DNA of 15,918 nt from contig JAUVKJ010000006.1 in assembly GCA_030592145.1 (NCBI GenBank), forward strand, positions 1 to 15,918, in the 5' to 3' direction. How positions within the stretch are numbered: position 1 is the stretch's first letter; the number at the start of each line of letters is the position of its first letter. Positions 1-8,757 of the stretch are shown here, in pieces. The stretch is from Bacteroides sp. GTDB taxonomy: Bacteria; Bacteroidota; Bacteroidia; Bacteroidales; SM23-62. The notes under the pieces are model-generated. The model was not told where the DNA came from, searched no databases, and was given only the letters and a program-made list of their open reading frames with translations. The position numbers and the translations under genes were made by a program.

Positions 1-1751
1 ATCCGGCCAAGCGCCAGGCCATCACCAATCCCACAAAAACAGTTTACTCCATCAAGCGCTTCATGGGTGAGACCTATGAGAAGGTGCAGAAAGAGATCAA
101 TCGTGTGCCCTACAAGGTTATGAAGGGAGAGAACAACACCCCGAGGGTGCAGATCGATGACCGCAAGTATACCCCGCAGGAGATTTCCGCAATGGTCCTT
201 CAGAAAATGAAAAAAACGGCCGAAGATTACCTGGGCCATGAAGTTTCCGAAGCAGTTATTACCGTACCCGCTTACTTTAGCGATTCCCAGCGTCAGGCTA
301 CCAAGGAAGCCGGGGAAATAGCAGGTCTGACGGTTAAACGGATTATTAATGAACCTACCGCAGCCTCCCTTGCTTATGGTCTGGACAAAAAGGACAAGGA
401 CATAACAATAGCTGTTTTTGACCTGGGTGGCGGCACTTTTGATATTTCTATCCTGGAACTGGGAGATGGCGTATTCGAAGTTAAATCTACAAATGGAGAT
501 ACACACCTTGGTGGCGACGATTTTGACGAAGTCATTATTGACTGGCTGGCGGAAGGATTCAAGAAAGATGAAAACATTGACCTCCGGAAGGATCCGATGG
601 CCCTTCAAAGACTGAAAGAAGCCTCTGAAAAGGCCAAAATTGAACTTTCAAGTTCCTCCAGCACGGAAATCAACCTCCCGTATATCATGCCGGTTGACGG
701 TATTCCGAAGCACCTGGTTAAAACACTTTCCAGGGCTAAATTTGAAAGCCTTGCAGATGCATTGATCCAGAAGACCGTTGAACCCTGTAAGAAAGCCCTG
801 AAAGATGCCGGAATGAAAGCTTCTGACGTGGATGAGGTAATTCTCGTGGGAGGATCGATCAGGATCCCTGCCATCCAGGCAACCGTTCAGAAAATATTCG
901 GCAAAGCCCCTTCCAAAGGTGTAAATCCTGATGAAGTGGTAGCTGTTGGTGCTGCCATACAGGGAGGAGTACTGACCGGAGAGGTAAAGGATGTATTGCT
1001 CCTTGACGTTACCCCTCTCTCAATGGGTATCGAAACCATGGGTGGGGTGATGACCCGCCTGATCGAAGCCAATACGACCATCCCTACAAAAAAGTCCGAA
1101 ACGTTTACAACGGCAACCGACAACCAGCCTTCCGTTGAGATCCATGTACTCCAGGGTGAGCGGCCAATAGCCCAGGGAAATAAAACGCTCGGCCGTTTCC
1201 ATCTCGATGGAATTCCACCTGCTCCAAGAGGCCTTCCGCAGGTCGAAGTTACCTTCGACATCGATGCCAACGGGATCCTCAATGTTTCAGCAAAAGATAA
1301 AGGTACCGGCAAAGAGCAGAGCATACGGATCGAAGCCTCCACCGGCCTGACGGACGATGAGATCGAGAAAATGAAAAAGGAAGCCAGTGACAATAAAGAA
1401 GCAGATAAGCAGGCAAAAGAACGGGTCGACAAACTTAATACCGCCGATGCCCTTATCTTCCAGTCTGAAAAACAGTTGAAGGAATTTGGCGACAAACTTC
1501 CGGCCGAAAAAAAGGAACCCATTGAAAAGGCGCTGGAAACACTGAAGGAAGCTCATAAAAGCCAGGATCTCGAGGCCATTGAAAAGGCTACCGCTGAATT
1601 GAATTCACTCTGGCAGGCAGCCTCCGAAGAACTCTATAAGGAAAGCCAGTCACAACAGAGCGCAGATGCCTCAGCAGATGCCGGTTCAGCCGATGATGAA
1701 AAGAAAGATGACCAGGAAGTCACAGACGTCGACTTCGAGGAAGTAAAATAA
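1..1751 (+). CDS. dnaK: Molecular chaperone DnaK (Hsp70), 5' end outside the window
   Basis: ATP-dependent cytosolic chaperone that binds unfolded polypeptides with DnaJ and GrpE. The reading frame is open from base 3, before the first ATG at 63. The codons ahead of that ATG already encode conserved Hsp70 sequence ([10 protein letters not shown], then IKRFMGE), so the gene starts off the left edge and about 50 N-terminal residues are missing. Visible landmarks, in order: the nucleotide-binding-domain stretch [13 protein letters not shown], the phosphate motif DLGGGTFD, the adenosine motif [13 protein letters not shown], the hydrophobic interdomain linker [11 protein letters not shown], the beta-sandwich peptide-binding domain, the helical lid, and the typical acidic tail ending [11 protein letters not shown]. 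No frameshift or missing key residue is seen. The spelling SMGIETMGG is, from memory, common in Bacteroidota DnaK. The stop is followed 33 bp later by a terminator, so this gene probably ends its transcript. Confidence 0.98.
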   Translation, partial: PAKRQAITNPTKTVYSIKRFMGETYEKVQKEINRVPYKVMKGENNTPRVQIDDRKYTPQEISAMVLQKMKKTAEDYLGHEVSEAVITVPAYFSDSQRQATKEAGEIAGLTVKRIINEPTAASLAYGLDKKDKDITIAVFDLGGGTFDISILELGDGVFEVKSTNGDTHLGGDDFDEVIIDWLAEGFKKDENIDLRKDPMALQRLKEASEKAKIELSSSSSTEINLPYIMPVDGIPKHLVKTLSRAKFESLADALIQKTVEPCKKALKDAGMKASDVDEVILVGGSIRIPAIQATVQKIFGKAPSKGVNPDEVVAVGAAIQGGVLTGEVKDVLLLDVTPLSMGIETMGGVMTRLIEANTTIPTKKSETFTTATDNQPSVEIHVLQGERPIAQGNKTLGRFHLDGIPPAPRGLPQVEVTFDIDANGILNVSAKDKGTGKEQSIRIEASTGLTDDEIEKMKKEASDNKEADKQAKERVDKLNTADALIFQSEKQLKEFGDKLPAEKKEPIEKALETLKEAHKSQDLEAIEKATAELNSLWQAASEELYKESQSQQSADASADAGSADDEKKDDQEVTDVDFEEVK

Positions 1752-1784
1752 GTTTCCCCGATATCAGGTCAGGCACAAAAATTG

Positions 1785-1817
1785 AAGCCGTCTCATAATA
1801 AACTTTGAGACGGTTTT
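1785..1817 (+). terminator. Rho-independent terminator after dnaK
   Basis: A perfect 8-bp stem, CCGTCTCA (1788-1795) with TGAGACGG (1806-1813), has a 10-nt AT-rich loop. It is extended outward by a G-U and two A-U pairs and runs into TTTT (1814-1817). It lies 33 bp after the dnaK stop and 20 bp before the next gene, so it should separate dnaK from the following operon. The same stem core recurs on the other strand at 13151-13178. Confidence 0.85.
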
Positions 1818-1836
1818 ACATTAAATAATATTTATC

Positions 1837-2649
1837 ATGCTTGAAAGGTTCCATTTAATATGTTTTTTACTTGTGCTGGTTCTCACCTCAGCAGAAGGAT
1901 CCGGTGCGGCCCCTCCGGATACTCTCTGGAACCAGGCAGACGATCAGGGCAGAAAACAGGGTTATTGGAAAAAACATTACCCGAACGGCGAACTTTTGTA
2001 CCGGGGATTTTTCAGGGATGACAAACCGCTGGGAAAGATGCAGCGATTCTACGATAATGGGAATATCAAGGCTGAGCTGGACTATTCGGGAAATTCCGGA
2101 ACGGCCTGTGCAACAATGTATTTCCGGAACGGCCAGCCGGGTGCAAGGGGGAAATATGTCAACCGGGAAAGAGACAGTGTCTGGAGCTACTACTCATATT
2201 ATACCGGGACCCTCTCCTACCAGGAAACCTACAGGATGGGAAGGAAAAACGGTCCCTCAACCAAATTTTACCCGGATGGGCTAAAGGCTGAGGTACTCCA
2301 CTGGAAGGACAATATGAAACACGGAACCTGGAAACAGTTCTACGAAGACTCCACGCTCCGTCTTTCTTCCCACTATGTGATGGATCAGCTCAACGGGACA
2401 TACACTGTGTACAACCGGGACCAGAAACTGGTGCTTGATGGCACCTACAAAAACGGAAAAATGGATGGCGACTGGAAGTTTTTTAATAACGAGGGGAATG
2501 TGAAACGGGTCCTGAGTTACCGTATGGGAAACATCCTGAATGAGGAAGAACTTGGAAAATGGGCAGAGGAGTACATGAAGAATGTGGAGAAAGATCTTGG
2601 AAAGATCCCGGAACCGGATTTCGATAATTTCTTCGAGAGAAATCCCTGA
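1837..2649 (+). CDS. Secreted MORN/YwqK-type repeat protein
   Basis: A 270-residue protein made almost entirely of degenerate repeats of about 23 residues. The units resemble YPNGELLYRGFF, YDNGNIKAELDY, YPDGLKAEVLHW and YKNGKMDGDWKFF, between about residues 35 and 230. This is the pattern of the MORN_2 / 'YwqK antitoxin-like' family, which is widespread in Bacteroidota and whose function is mostly unknown. The 'antitoxin' name is inherited from Bacillus YwqK and should not be taken as a function here, since no toxin gene is adjacent. The N-terminus (about residues 5-18) is strongly hydrophobic and followed by small residues, consistent with a signal peptide and periplasmic or surface location. 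No lipobox cysteine is obvious. The last 35 residues are charged and leave the repeat pattern. The stop lies 14 bp before the S8 protease, suggesting co-transcription. The ATG at 1837 begins 20 bp after the dnaK terminator. Confidence 0.8.
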   Translation: MLERFHLICFLLVLVLTSAEGSGAAPPDTLWNQADDQGRKQGYWKKHYPNGELLYRGFFRDDKPLGKMQRFYDNGNIKAELDYSGNSGTACATMYFRNGQPGARGKYVNRERDSVWSYYSYYTGTLSYQETYRMGRKNGPSTKFYPDGLKAEVLHWKDNMKHGTWKQFYEDSTLRLSSHYVMDQLNGTYTVYNRDQKLVLDGTYKNGKMDGDWKFFNNEGNVKRVLSYRMGNILNEEELGKWAEEYMKNVEKDLGKIPEPDFDNFFERNP

Positions 2650-2663
2650 AATTACCATTCTAT

Positions 2664-4301
2664 ATGAAATGGACCGGCTTGCTTATCGGCCTGCTGCTTT
2701 TTCCGGCCCCGGATCTCACGGCGCAGGAAACAAGCTACAAATTCTGGGTCCAGCTCAGGGACAAGAAAAACAATGCCTATACCCTGGATAATCCGGGTGA
2801 ATTTCTTTCTCAACGTGCGATCGGGCGACGGGATCGACATGGGATTGCACTGACGGAGCAGGATCTTCCTGTCACCGGCGCATATCTTGACAGCCTTATG
2901 GAGCACCCCCTCAGAATTCTGTATACAAGCAAATGGATGAATGCCGCCATTATCCAGACAGAAGATTCCAACCTGGTGCAAACCCTGTCCGGCCTTTCCT
3001 TCGTATCAGGTGTTGAATACCTCTACCGGTCGGTGTGGAATAAAAAGAGTGCTGCCCGGAAATGGAATGAACCCGAAAACCATGAAAAACTGCCCTCAGA
3101 CCACCAGGTAGAAATGCTCCAGGGCCAGGTTCTCCACCAGTCAGGATTCGAAGGGCAGGGAATGGTCATTGCAGTTCTGGATGCCGGATTTACCAATACG
3201 GATACCATTCCCGGTTTTGATTCCCTTTTCATGAACGGGAGGATCATGGGCACACGGAATTTTGTGGAACCCGATTCCGGTTTTTTCTGGACGGGGAACG
3301 GTACTCATGGTACACATGTACTTTCCATTATGGGTGGAGATATCCCCGGAGAATTCACGGGATCCGCCCCGAAAGCAGCTTACTGGCTGATCCAGACCGA
3401 AGATACCCGCTCCGAATACCGTGTAGAAGAGGCCAACTGGCTGGCCGGGGCGGAACTGGCAGATTCTGCCGGGGCAGATATTATCAACAGCTCACTCGGA
3501 TATTCAATTATTTTTACCGATCCCCTGCAAAACTATACCTATTCAGACATGGACGGAAAAACCGCTCTTGTCACCCGGGCCGCTCAGCTCGCAGCATCAA
3601 GAGGTATCCTGGTAGTTAACAGTGCAGGCAATTCCGGCAGGCCCACCGATGAATGGGGTTACATTACTGCTCCCGCAGATGGTGACAGCGTGCTGGCCGT
3701 GGGTGCCGTTGATGAATTTGAAAAAAGAGCTGAATTCAGTTCAAGGGGACCAAGCTATGACGGGCGGATTAAACCTGATGTGGCAGCACAGGGCGTCCAA
3801 ACCTGTATGATCCGATATACCGGGGAGACTGGCAGAGGTGACGGTACGTCCTATTCCTCTCCGGTTATAGCCGGTCTTGCAGCATGCCTGTGGCAGAAAA
3901 ACCCGAAAATAAACAATTATGAATTGCTTGAAGCCATTCGCAGCAGCGCCTCCCTGAATCAATTTCCTGATACCCTTCTGGGATTTGGATTGCCAGACTT
4001 TTTACAAGCTGATTCCATACTGACCGGCAATGAAATCCACGAGATATTAAACACTGAATTGCTGGTTTGTCCAAATCCAGCTACAGGGCATATTATTCTT
4101 CAGGTGGGTACGGTTCCGCCCGGCGGGGCCGAATACCGGATCTATGATATAAGCGGCAGGATGTGCATGAGCGGAGAGATCACCTCTTCCGACGGTAATG
4201 AACTCCTTATTCCCATTCAATCCTTATCACCGGGACACTTTATTATCTTTGTTTTATCGGACAGGTACACAAACAGGGGAAGGTTCATTAAACTCCAATG
4301 A
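2664..4301 (+). CDS. S8 (subtilisin-like) serine protease with type IX sorting domain
   Basis: Predicted secreted endopeptidase of 545 residues. Residues 1-20 form a signal peptide ending LTA-Q. Residues about 24-125 are an N-terminal domain seen in many Bacteroidota S8 proteases (LSQRAIGRRDRHGI, then DLPV), possibly prodomain-like. The catalytic domain carries all expected residues: Asp173 in AVLDAGF, His215 in GTHGTHV, the oxyanion Asn323 in NSAGNSG, and Ser396 in GDGTSYSSP. Residues about 467-545 match the type IX secretion (Por) C-terminal sorting domain: CPNPATGHI, YRIYDISGRM, LSPGHFIIFV and a final FIKLQ. The likely route is therefore Sec export, then type IX export to the surface or medium with removal of the C-terminal domain. 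Its ATGA stop/start overlap with xseA (4298-4301) suggests translational coupling to an unrelated cytosolic nuclease, which looks like simple operon packing. Substrate unknown. Confidence 0.93.
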   Translation: MKWTGLLIGLLLFPAPDLTAQETSYKFWVQLRDKKNNAYTLDNPGEFLSQRAIGRRDRHGIALTEQDLPVTGAYLDSLMEHPLRILYTSKWMNAAIIQTEDSNLVQTLSGLSFVSGVEYLYRSVWNKKSAARKWNEPENHEKLPSDHQVEMLQGQVLHQSGFEGQGMVIAVLDAGFTNTDTIPGFDSLFMNGRIMGTRNFVEPDSGFFWTGNGTHGTHVLSIMGGDIPGEFTGSAPKAAYWLIQTEDTRSEYRVEEANWLAGAELADSAGADIINSSLGYSIIFTDPLQNYTYSDMDGKTALVTRAAQLAASRGILVVNSAGNSGRPTDEWGYITAPADGDSVLAVGAVDEFEKRAEFSSRGPSYDGRIKPDVAAQGVQTCMIRYTGETGRGDGTSYSSPVIAGLAACLWQKNPKINNYELLEAIRSSASLNQFPDTLLGFGLPDFLQADSILTGNEIHEILNTELLVCPNPATGHIILQVGTVPPGGAEYRIYDISGRMCMSGEITSSDGNELLIPIQSLSPGHFIIFVLSDRYTNRGRFIKLQ

Positions 4302-5707
4302 AAGGAAAAACCGTCGAAATAAGCAAACTATCTGATCTCCAGAACGAGATCCGCGAAGTACTGCATGGCAATTTCAACATTCCCCGCTGGGTAGTGGCTG
4401 AGATCAGCGAAATTAAGCAGAACTACAGCGGACACTGTTACCTTGATCTTGTGGAAAAAGATGAGGATTCTGATAAACTCCATGCAAAAGCCAGGGCTAC
4501 CATATGGGCATCCGCCTACCGGATGCTGAAGCCCTACTTTGAGACAAGCACCGGGTATGAACTTGTTGCGGGGATCAAGATAATGGTTTTAGCCGGCGTC
4601 GAATATCACCCGGTATACGGGTTAAGCCTGAACATAAAGGATATTGATCCCAGCTACACCCTCGGGGATGTTGAAAGAAAAAGACGAGAGATCATATCCA
4701 GGCTTGAAAAAGAAAGGGTCCTGAATATGAACAAGGAAACCACCCTTCCTGAAGTCCCCCAGAAAATTGCAGTAATATCCTCAAAAACCGCCGCAGGCTT
4801 TGAAGATTTCCTGGAACAACTCCGGAGTAATCCGTATGGCTATAAATTTTATCCAAAGCTGTTTCCTGCCGCCATGCAGGGTGATAAAGCGGAAAGCAGT
4901 ATCATCCGGGCCCTTGAAAGGATCTTTGAGCATGAAAGCCTTTTTGATATTGTGGTTATTATCCGCGGTGGAGGATCAAAGTCTGATCTCTCCTGTTTTG
5001 ACAGCTATGAGCTGGCATTTCATGTTACCCAGTTCCCGCTTCCGGTGATCACCGGTATCGGACATGAGCAGGATGACACCATTACCGACATGGTTGCGCA
5101 TACCCGGCTTAAAACTCCGACGGCAGTGGCTGGTTTTTTAATCGACCGCCTGGCCTCCTTCGAGGCAACTCTTGATGAATACAGTGAATACCTGGTTAAG
5201 GCAAGCCTGTCCATCCTGCATGAAAAGAGATTGCAGTTGGAGCTGTTCCGGCAAAAGATAAGTTCCGGTTCCCTGGCTTTTGTGAAATACCGGGGTGAAC
5301 GTTTGCTGGGAATGACCGCTCATGCCCGGCTGATGGTACAGCAAACCATAGGAGAACATTCCATCCGTATCCTTCGCCTGGAAGAGCAGCTTAAAAACAG
5401 CGCAAGGAATCTGCCCGAAAGGAAAAAAATGGAAGTGGTACATGCCACAGGAAGATTGAAACAACAATCCCTTATTCTTATTGACCGTGAAGAAAAGCGT
5501 CTTGACAAATTTGCCAGACTGAAAACATATGCTGAACCCGCCCAGATATTGAAAATGGGATTTTCCATTTCCAGGTTCAGGGGTAAAGCCCTGAAAGACA
5601 TATCTTCACTTAATCCGGGCGATTTGATTGAGACTGAATTGAATAAAGGAAAAATCGACAGTAAAGTTACAGACATCAAAAAAAAACTTTACATTAGTAA
5701 AAATTAA
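4298..5707 (+). CDS. xseA: Exodeoxyribonuclease VII large subunit
   Basis: Catalytic subunit of exonuclease VII, a cytosolic enzyme degrading single-stranded DNA in both directions to short oligonucleotides; it functions with several copies of XseB. The 469 residues are close to the usual family length. Residues about 1-115 form the N-terminal OB-fold (ISEIKQNYSGHCYLDLVE, GIKIMVLAGVEYHPVYG). The catalytic core follows, with IAVISSKTAAGFEDF (157-171), the glycine-rich IIRGGGSKSDLSCFD (221-235) and the family signature GIGHEQDDTITD (253-264) continuing into HTRLKTPTAVA. Residues about 285-410 are long charged helices (coiled coil), the region that binds XseB in known structures. The ATG overlaps the protease stop by 4 bp. 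The partner xseB is not adjacent but lies beyond the histidine kinase gene. Confidence 0.97.
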   Translation: MKGKTVEISKLSDLQNEIREVLHGNFNIPRWVVAEISEIKQNYSGHCYLDLVEKDEDSDKLHAKARATIWASAYRMLKPYFETSTGYELVAGIKIMVLAGVEYHPVYGLSLNIKDIDPSYTLGDVERKRREIISRLEKERVLNMNKETTLPEVPQKIAVISSKTAAGFEDFLEQLRSNPYGYKFYPKLFPAAMQGDKAESSIIRALERIFEHESLFDIVVIIRGGGSKSDLSCFDSYELAFHVTQFPLPVITGIGHEQDDTITDMVAHTRLKTPTAVAGFLIDRLASFEATLDEYSEYLVKASLSILHEKRLQLELFRQKISSGSLAFVKYRGERLLGMTAHARLMVQQTIGEHSIRILRLEEQLKNSARNLPERKKMEVVHATGRLKQQSLILIDREEKRLDKFARLKTYAEPAQILKMGFSISRFRGKALKDISSLNPGDLIETELNKGKIDSKVTDIKKKLYISKN

Positions 5708-5727
5708 GGATAAGAACCGGCTGATCT

Positions 5728-7662
5728 ATGCTCCGAATTGCAATTTCATTTATACTGTTTGTTCTGGTGTTTCCGGGTTCGGGATGGTCGCAGCTTCAGT
5801 CCCGGATTGACAGCCTGGATAATTTACTGGAGACAGCCACACCCGGGGATCGGGTAGGGATCTTCTGCCAGATTTCTGAGCTTTACTGGCAACGCTCCTT
5901 CGATACCAGCCTTCTGATGGCCATCCATGCACATACCATCGCTGAAAAACTGGAGGATCCTGTCATTACTTCAATGTCGCTCAATATGGTCGGCAATGCC
6001 TACTTCCTGTTGGGAGATTTTCCGAATAGCATGGACTACTACTTCCAGGCTCTTGAATTGCGCGAAGAATTGGGTGACAGCAGCAATATTGCAATTTCAT
6101 GCAACAATGTCGGGGCCGTGTACTTAAAGATGAATGATGAACAGAAGGCGCTGGAGTACTTCAAGAGATCCGGAAATATCTTCAGAGCACTTGAGGATAA
6201 TTATCACCTTTTTCCCATTCTGAACAATATCGGAGCTGTATATCTGGATAATGAAAAGCTTGATACCGCCTATCAGTACTTTATCCAGGCTTCTGAGATA
6301 GCGGAACGGAGCGGGGACGAAATAAACCTTTCCATTGCCCTGACCAATCTCGGGGAAGTCACATTTTCCATGGGACTGTTTTCGCAATCGGAAGAGTACC
6401 AGATCAGGGCTTATGAGATCAGCCATAAACTCGGTGACAAGGGCATGATGGCAACCATCAGATCCAACATGGGGAAACTTCACCTGAGAAAAAAAGAATT
6501 CCCCCAGGCACTTCAGGCATTCCAGGAAAGCCTGGTTCTTTCCAGGGAAATCAATTCCCTGGTCAATATTCAGGAGAACTATATGAACCTCTCGGAATAT
6601 TACAGCATGACCGGGGATTATAAACGGGCCCTTCACTTGTATAAGTTGTATTCTGCCGTCAAAGACAGTATCATGTCCCGGGAAGGTCTGATGCAAATCA
6701 AGGAACTGGAACTTAAATTCAGTGCCCGCACCCTTCAGCAGCAAATCGAATTGCTGCAAAAGGATAGCGAAATCCAGAGCCTGAAACAAACCCGTCTGAA
6801 ATTCGGGATCATTTCCCTGTCTGTGGTAATGCTGGCACTCATTCTATGGTTTTGGGGGTATTATCAGAGCAACCGGTTCAAGAAAGAAACCAACCGACTG
6901 CTGGAGGACAAAAACCGGCAACTGGAGAAAGCCAACAGGAAACTGCAGGAATCTGAAAAACACCTGATGGAACTGAACTCAACCAAGGATAAATTCTTTT
7001 CCATCATCGGCCACGACCTAAGGAACCCCCTGAATGCCCTGCTGGGTTTCAGTGAACTGATCTCAGGCAATTCGAGGGAATACTCTCCGGGGGAGATCCA
7101 GAAATACAGCAAGATCATAAACGAGGCTGCCAAAAATATACATCTCCTGATTGAGAACCTCCTTGAATGGTCACGCTCCCAATCCGGCAATATTGAATTC
7201 AATCCCCGGGAAACTGATCTTTCTCCCATGGTTGATGAAATAGTCAAGGTATTTGGCATCCAGGCAGAGAAGAAGTCTATTTCAATTAAATCGGAGATAC
7301 CGGAAGGGACACGTGTATTTGCAGACAGGGACCTCCTGTCGACCGTACTTCGGAACCTTGTAAACAACGCGGTGAAATTCACACCGAAAAACGGGGAGGT
7401 ACTGGTATATTCCGGGCAAACCGGGGAAGGAGTATGCATTTCTGTTAAGGATACTGGTGTAGGCATGACTGAAGCCCAGCTTGATACGCTTTTCAGCCTG
7501 ATCCACGAGCCTTCCTCTCAGGGAACAGCAAAAGAGAAGGGGACCGGACTGGGACTGATCCTGTGTAAAGAGTTTGTGGATATGCACAATGGAAAGATCT
7601 GGGCCGAGAGCAAACCGGAAAAAGGCAGTACATTCTCATTTATACTACCGGATAAAAAATAG
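5728..7662 (+). CDS. TPR-containing sensor histidine kinase
   Basis: Membrane sensor kinase of 644 residues. Residues 1-21 look like a signal peptide (WSQ end). Residues about 40-320 are tetratricopeptide repeats, recognisable by recurring units such as NMVGNAYFLLGDF, NNVGAVYLKMNDEQKALEYF and NNIGAVYLDNEKLDTAYQYF, predicted periplasmic. A coiled coil (about 322-357) leads to one transmembrane helix (about 358-379) and another coiled coil (about 381-415). The kinase core has the H-box phospho-acceptor His429 in GHDLRNPL, the N-box NLVNNAVKF (543-551), G1 DTGVGM (575-580) and G2 GTGLGL (605-610), so it should be catalytically intact. There is no receiver or DNA-binding domain and no response regulator in the window, so it is an orphan as seen here. 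It starts 20 bp after xseA and ends 8 bp before xseB. The signal is unknown; TPR sensors usually work through protein contacts. Confidence 0.95.
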   Translation: MLRIAISFILFVLVFPGSGWSQLQSRIDSLDNLLETATPGDRVGIFCQISELYWQRSFDTSLLMAIHAHTIAEKLEDPVITSMSLNMVGNAYFLLGDFPNSMDYYFQALELREELGDSSNIAISCNNVGAVYLKMNDEQKALEYFKRSGNIFRALEDNYHLFPILNNIGAVYLDNEKLDTAYQYFIQASEIAERSGDEINLSIALTNLGEVTFSMGLFSQSEEYQIRAYEISHKLGDKGMMATIRSNMGKLHLRKKEFPQALQAFQESLVLSREINSLVNIQENYMNLSEYYSMTGDYKRALHLYKLYSAVKDSIMSREGLMQIKELELKFSARTLQQQIELLQKDSEIQSLKQTRLKFGIISLSVVMLALILWFWGYYQSNRFKKETNRLLEDKNRQLEKANRKLQESEKHLMELNSTKDKFFSIIGHDLRNPLNALLGFSELISGNSREYSPGEIQKYSKIINEAAKNIHLLIENLLEWSRSQSGNIEFNPRETDLSPMVDEIVKVFGIQAEKKSISIKSEIPEGTRVFADRDLLSTVLRNLVNNAVKFTPKNGEVLVYSGQTGEGVCISVKDTGVGMTEAQLDTLFSLIHEPSSQGTAKEKGTGLGLILCKEFVDMHNGKIWAESKPEKGSTFSFILPDKK

Positions 7663-7670
7663 ACCTTTTT

Positions 7671-7874
7671 ATGAGCAAAGATCCAACATACGGCGAAGCC
7701 ATGGCCGAGATTGAGGAAATCCTTGAAAAAATTGAATCCGGGGAACTTGATGTCGATGAACTGACCGATAAGGTAAAACGCGTGGCCGGCCTGCTGGATA
7801 TCTGCAAGAAAAAATTGAAAACAACGGAAACCGAGATTCAGAAGGTAATCGAGGGACTCGAAGAAACAGACTAA
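7671..7874 (+). CDS. xseB: Exodeoxyribonuclease VII small subunit
   Basis: Small subunit of exonuclease VII, needed with XseA for activity on single-stranded DNA. Its 67 residues fit the family, a two-helix hairpin. The conserved N-terminal part YGEAMAEIEEILEKIESGEL and the following DELTDKVKRVAGLLDICKKKL are typical. It begins 8 bp after the histidine kinase stop and is the last gene of the + strand run. Its TAA stop (7872-7874) overlaps the TAG stop (7873-7871) of the convergent gene, so the two reading frames share 4 bp. No hairpin terminator is visible on the + strand here, so transcription may continue antisense into the opposing gene. Confidence 0.96.
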   Translation: MSKDPTYGEAMAEIEEILEKIESGELDVDELTDKVKRVAGLLDICKKKLKTTETEIQKVIEGLEETD

Positions 7875-8698
7875 TTATCCAGGTTTATTTCCATATCTAT
7901 GGAACTGATATCCTCTTCCTGGTCGGGCAAATAATCCACGAAATTGCATAACTCTGCCGCAAAACCTACCCTCATATTGGTCATTTTGAAAAATTCCGTT
8001 GCCATGTGCTTGATCTGGCTCTGATTGGCAATCAAAACCTGGATGGGATCAATATCTTCCATGTTGATCTTTCCTTCCGCTTCCTTCAGAACATTCAGAT
8101 TGGTATTGATGATCCGCATCATCGCCTGGTAGGAACGTGTAATGGAGGCAAGGCGGTGCCCGATCACACCGATAACTTCGAGACTTTCAGCACATATAAG
8201 GGGACTCCCGGCATTTCCCTGTTTGATGGTACAGTCCACCTGGATGGTATTAAAACCATCATTATGCCTGAATAATGATGAGACAATCCCGCTTTTTACG
8301 GCCAGGTTGTCCTGTTCCAGCTGGTAACCAAGAACAGCGATAGGTTGCCCGATGCAATGGTTGATCTTTTTGCTGCAAAGTAGCGAGGAATTGGCTTTGA
8401 ATGCTTCCTGTTTAATATCAAAGAGTACAAAGCCGGGATTGAACGTATTATCCACTTTTACCTTGCTGCTTAGAAACTCCTTGAAGGTCATCCGAATACG
8501 ACTTGTAGTTGATGATTCAGACTCTGTAAAATGCAGTAAGACCTCGGCTGGCCTGGCAAATTTATCAATGATATCATCCGTAACCAGGTAATTCTTCACC
8601 TTGAACCCGGTGAAAGTGATAATCTTGGTTCCTGCATTACTTAGAAAATTGATAGAACACACGGAAGATTTACAGTGGTCCCATACTTTCCTGTACAT
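7871..8698 (-). CDS. Trypsin/HtrA-fold protein, probably a catalytically dead pseudoprotease
   Basis: A 275-residue protein with no signal peptide, so probably cytosolic. The first 200 residues follow the chymotrypsin/HtrA pattern: GFKVKNYLVTDDII (31-44), the barrel segment IGQPIAVLGYQ (116-126), SGIVSS (136-141), the substrate-wall segment IQVDCTIKQGNAGSPL (152-167) and VIGVIGHRL (175-183). By alignment to HtrA landmarks all three catalytic positions are changed: the His of the usual T-N-x-H-V-V segment is Ile43, the Asp before the 'IALL'-like strand (FVLF) is Gly89, and the Ser of GNSGxP is Ala163 in GNAGSP. About 70 C-terminal residues (205-275) are acidic and match nothing I recognise; no PDZ domain is evident. 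An in-frame stop lies 21 bp upstream of the ATG, fixing the start. It probably has its own promoter (8736-8743). The fold is fairly confident; a non-proteolytic binding role is inference. Confidence 0.75.
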   Translation of the reverse strand: MYRKVWDHCKSSVCSINFLSNAGTKIITFTGFKVKNYLVTDDIIDKFARPAEVLLHFTESESSTTSRIRMTFKEFLSSKVKVDNTFNPGFVLFDIKQEAFKANSSLLCSKKINHCIGQPIAVLGYQLEQDNLAVKSGIVSSLFRHNDGFNTIQVDCTIKQGNAGSPLICAESLEVIGVIGHRLASITRSYQAMMRIINTNLNVLKEAEGKINMEDIDPIQVLIANQSQIKHMATEFFKMTNMRVGFAAELCNFVDYLPDQEEDISSIDMEINLDN

Positions 8699-8735
8699 AG
8701 GCTGTGACTTTAGAAGTTATGCAGGATTCCCGCCA

Positions 8736-8743
8736 CAAATATA
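8736..8743 (-). promoter_or_regulatory. -7 promoter element upstream of the pseudoprotease gene
   Basis: On the - strand this reads TATATTTG, an exact match to the Bacteroidota -7 consensus TAnnTTTG and identical to the -7 box of the riboswitch promoter at 13039-13046. It lies in the 59-bp gap after the substrate-binding protein stop and would give a leader of about 30 nt before the ATG at 8698. The -33 TTTG is missing at the usual 19-bp spacing (the site reads CCCC), so strength is uncertain. Confidence 0.5.
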
Positions 8744-8757
8744 CAATCTTTCTTTAA

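Noticed and set aside
887..1522. A 211-codon open frame on the - strand inside dnaK.
   Set aside because: It is antisense to a strongly conserved gene, and its Ser/Phe-rich product resembles no family I know; it reflects the codon use of dnaK.
1804..1834. A possible promoter for the operon after dnaK: TTTG at 1804-1807 region, about 19 bp, then AATATTTA.
   Set aside because: The -7 box misses two conserved positions, the -33 lies inside the terminator stem, and the start would fall on the ATG itself. The operon's promoter remains unidentified.
1837..2649. Reading the YwqK-like gene as an antitoxin of a toxin-antitoxin system.
   Set aside because: There is no toxin gene next to it, it carries an export signal, and its neighbours are a secreted protease and housekeeping genes.
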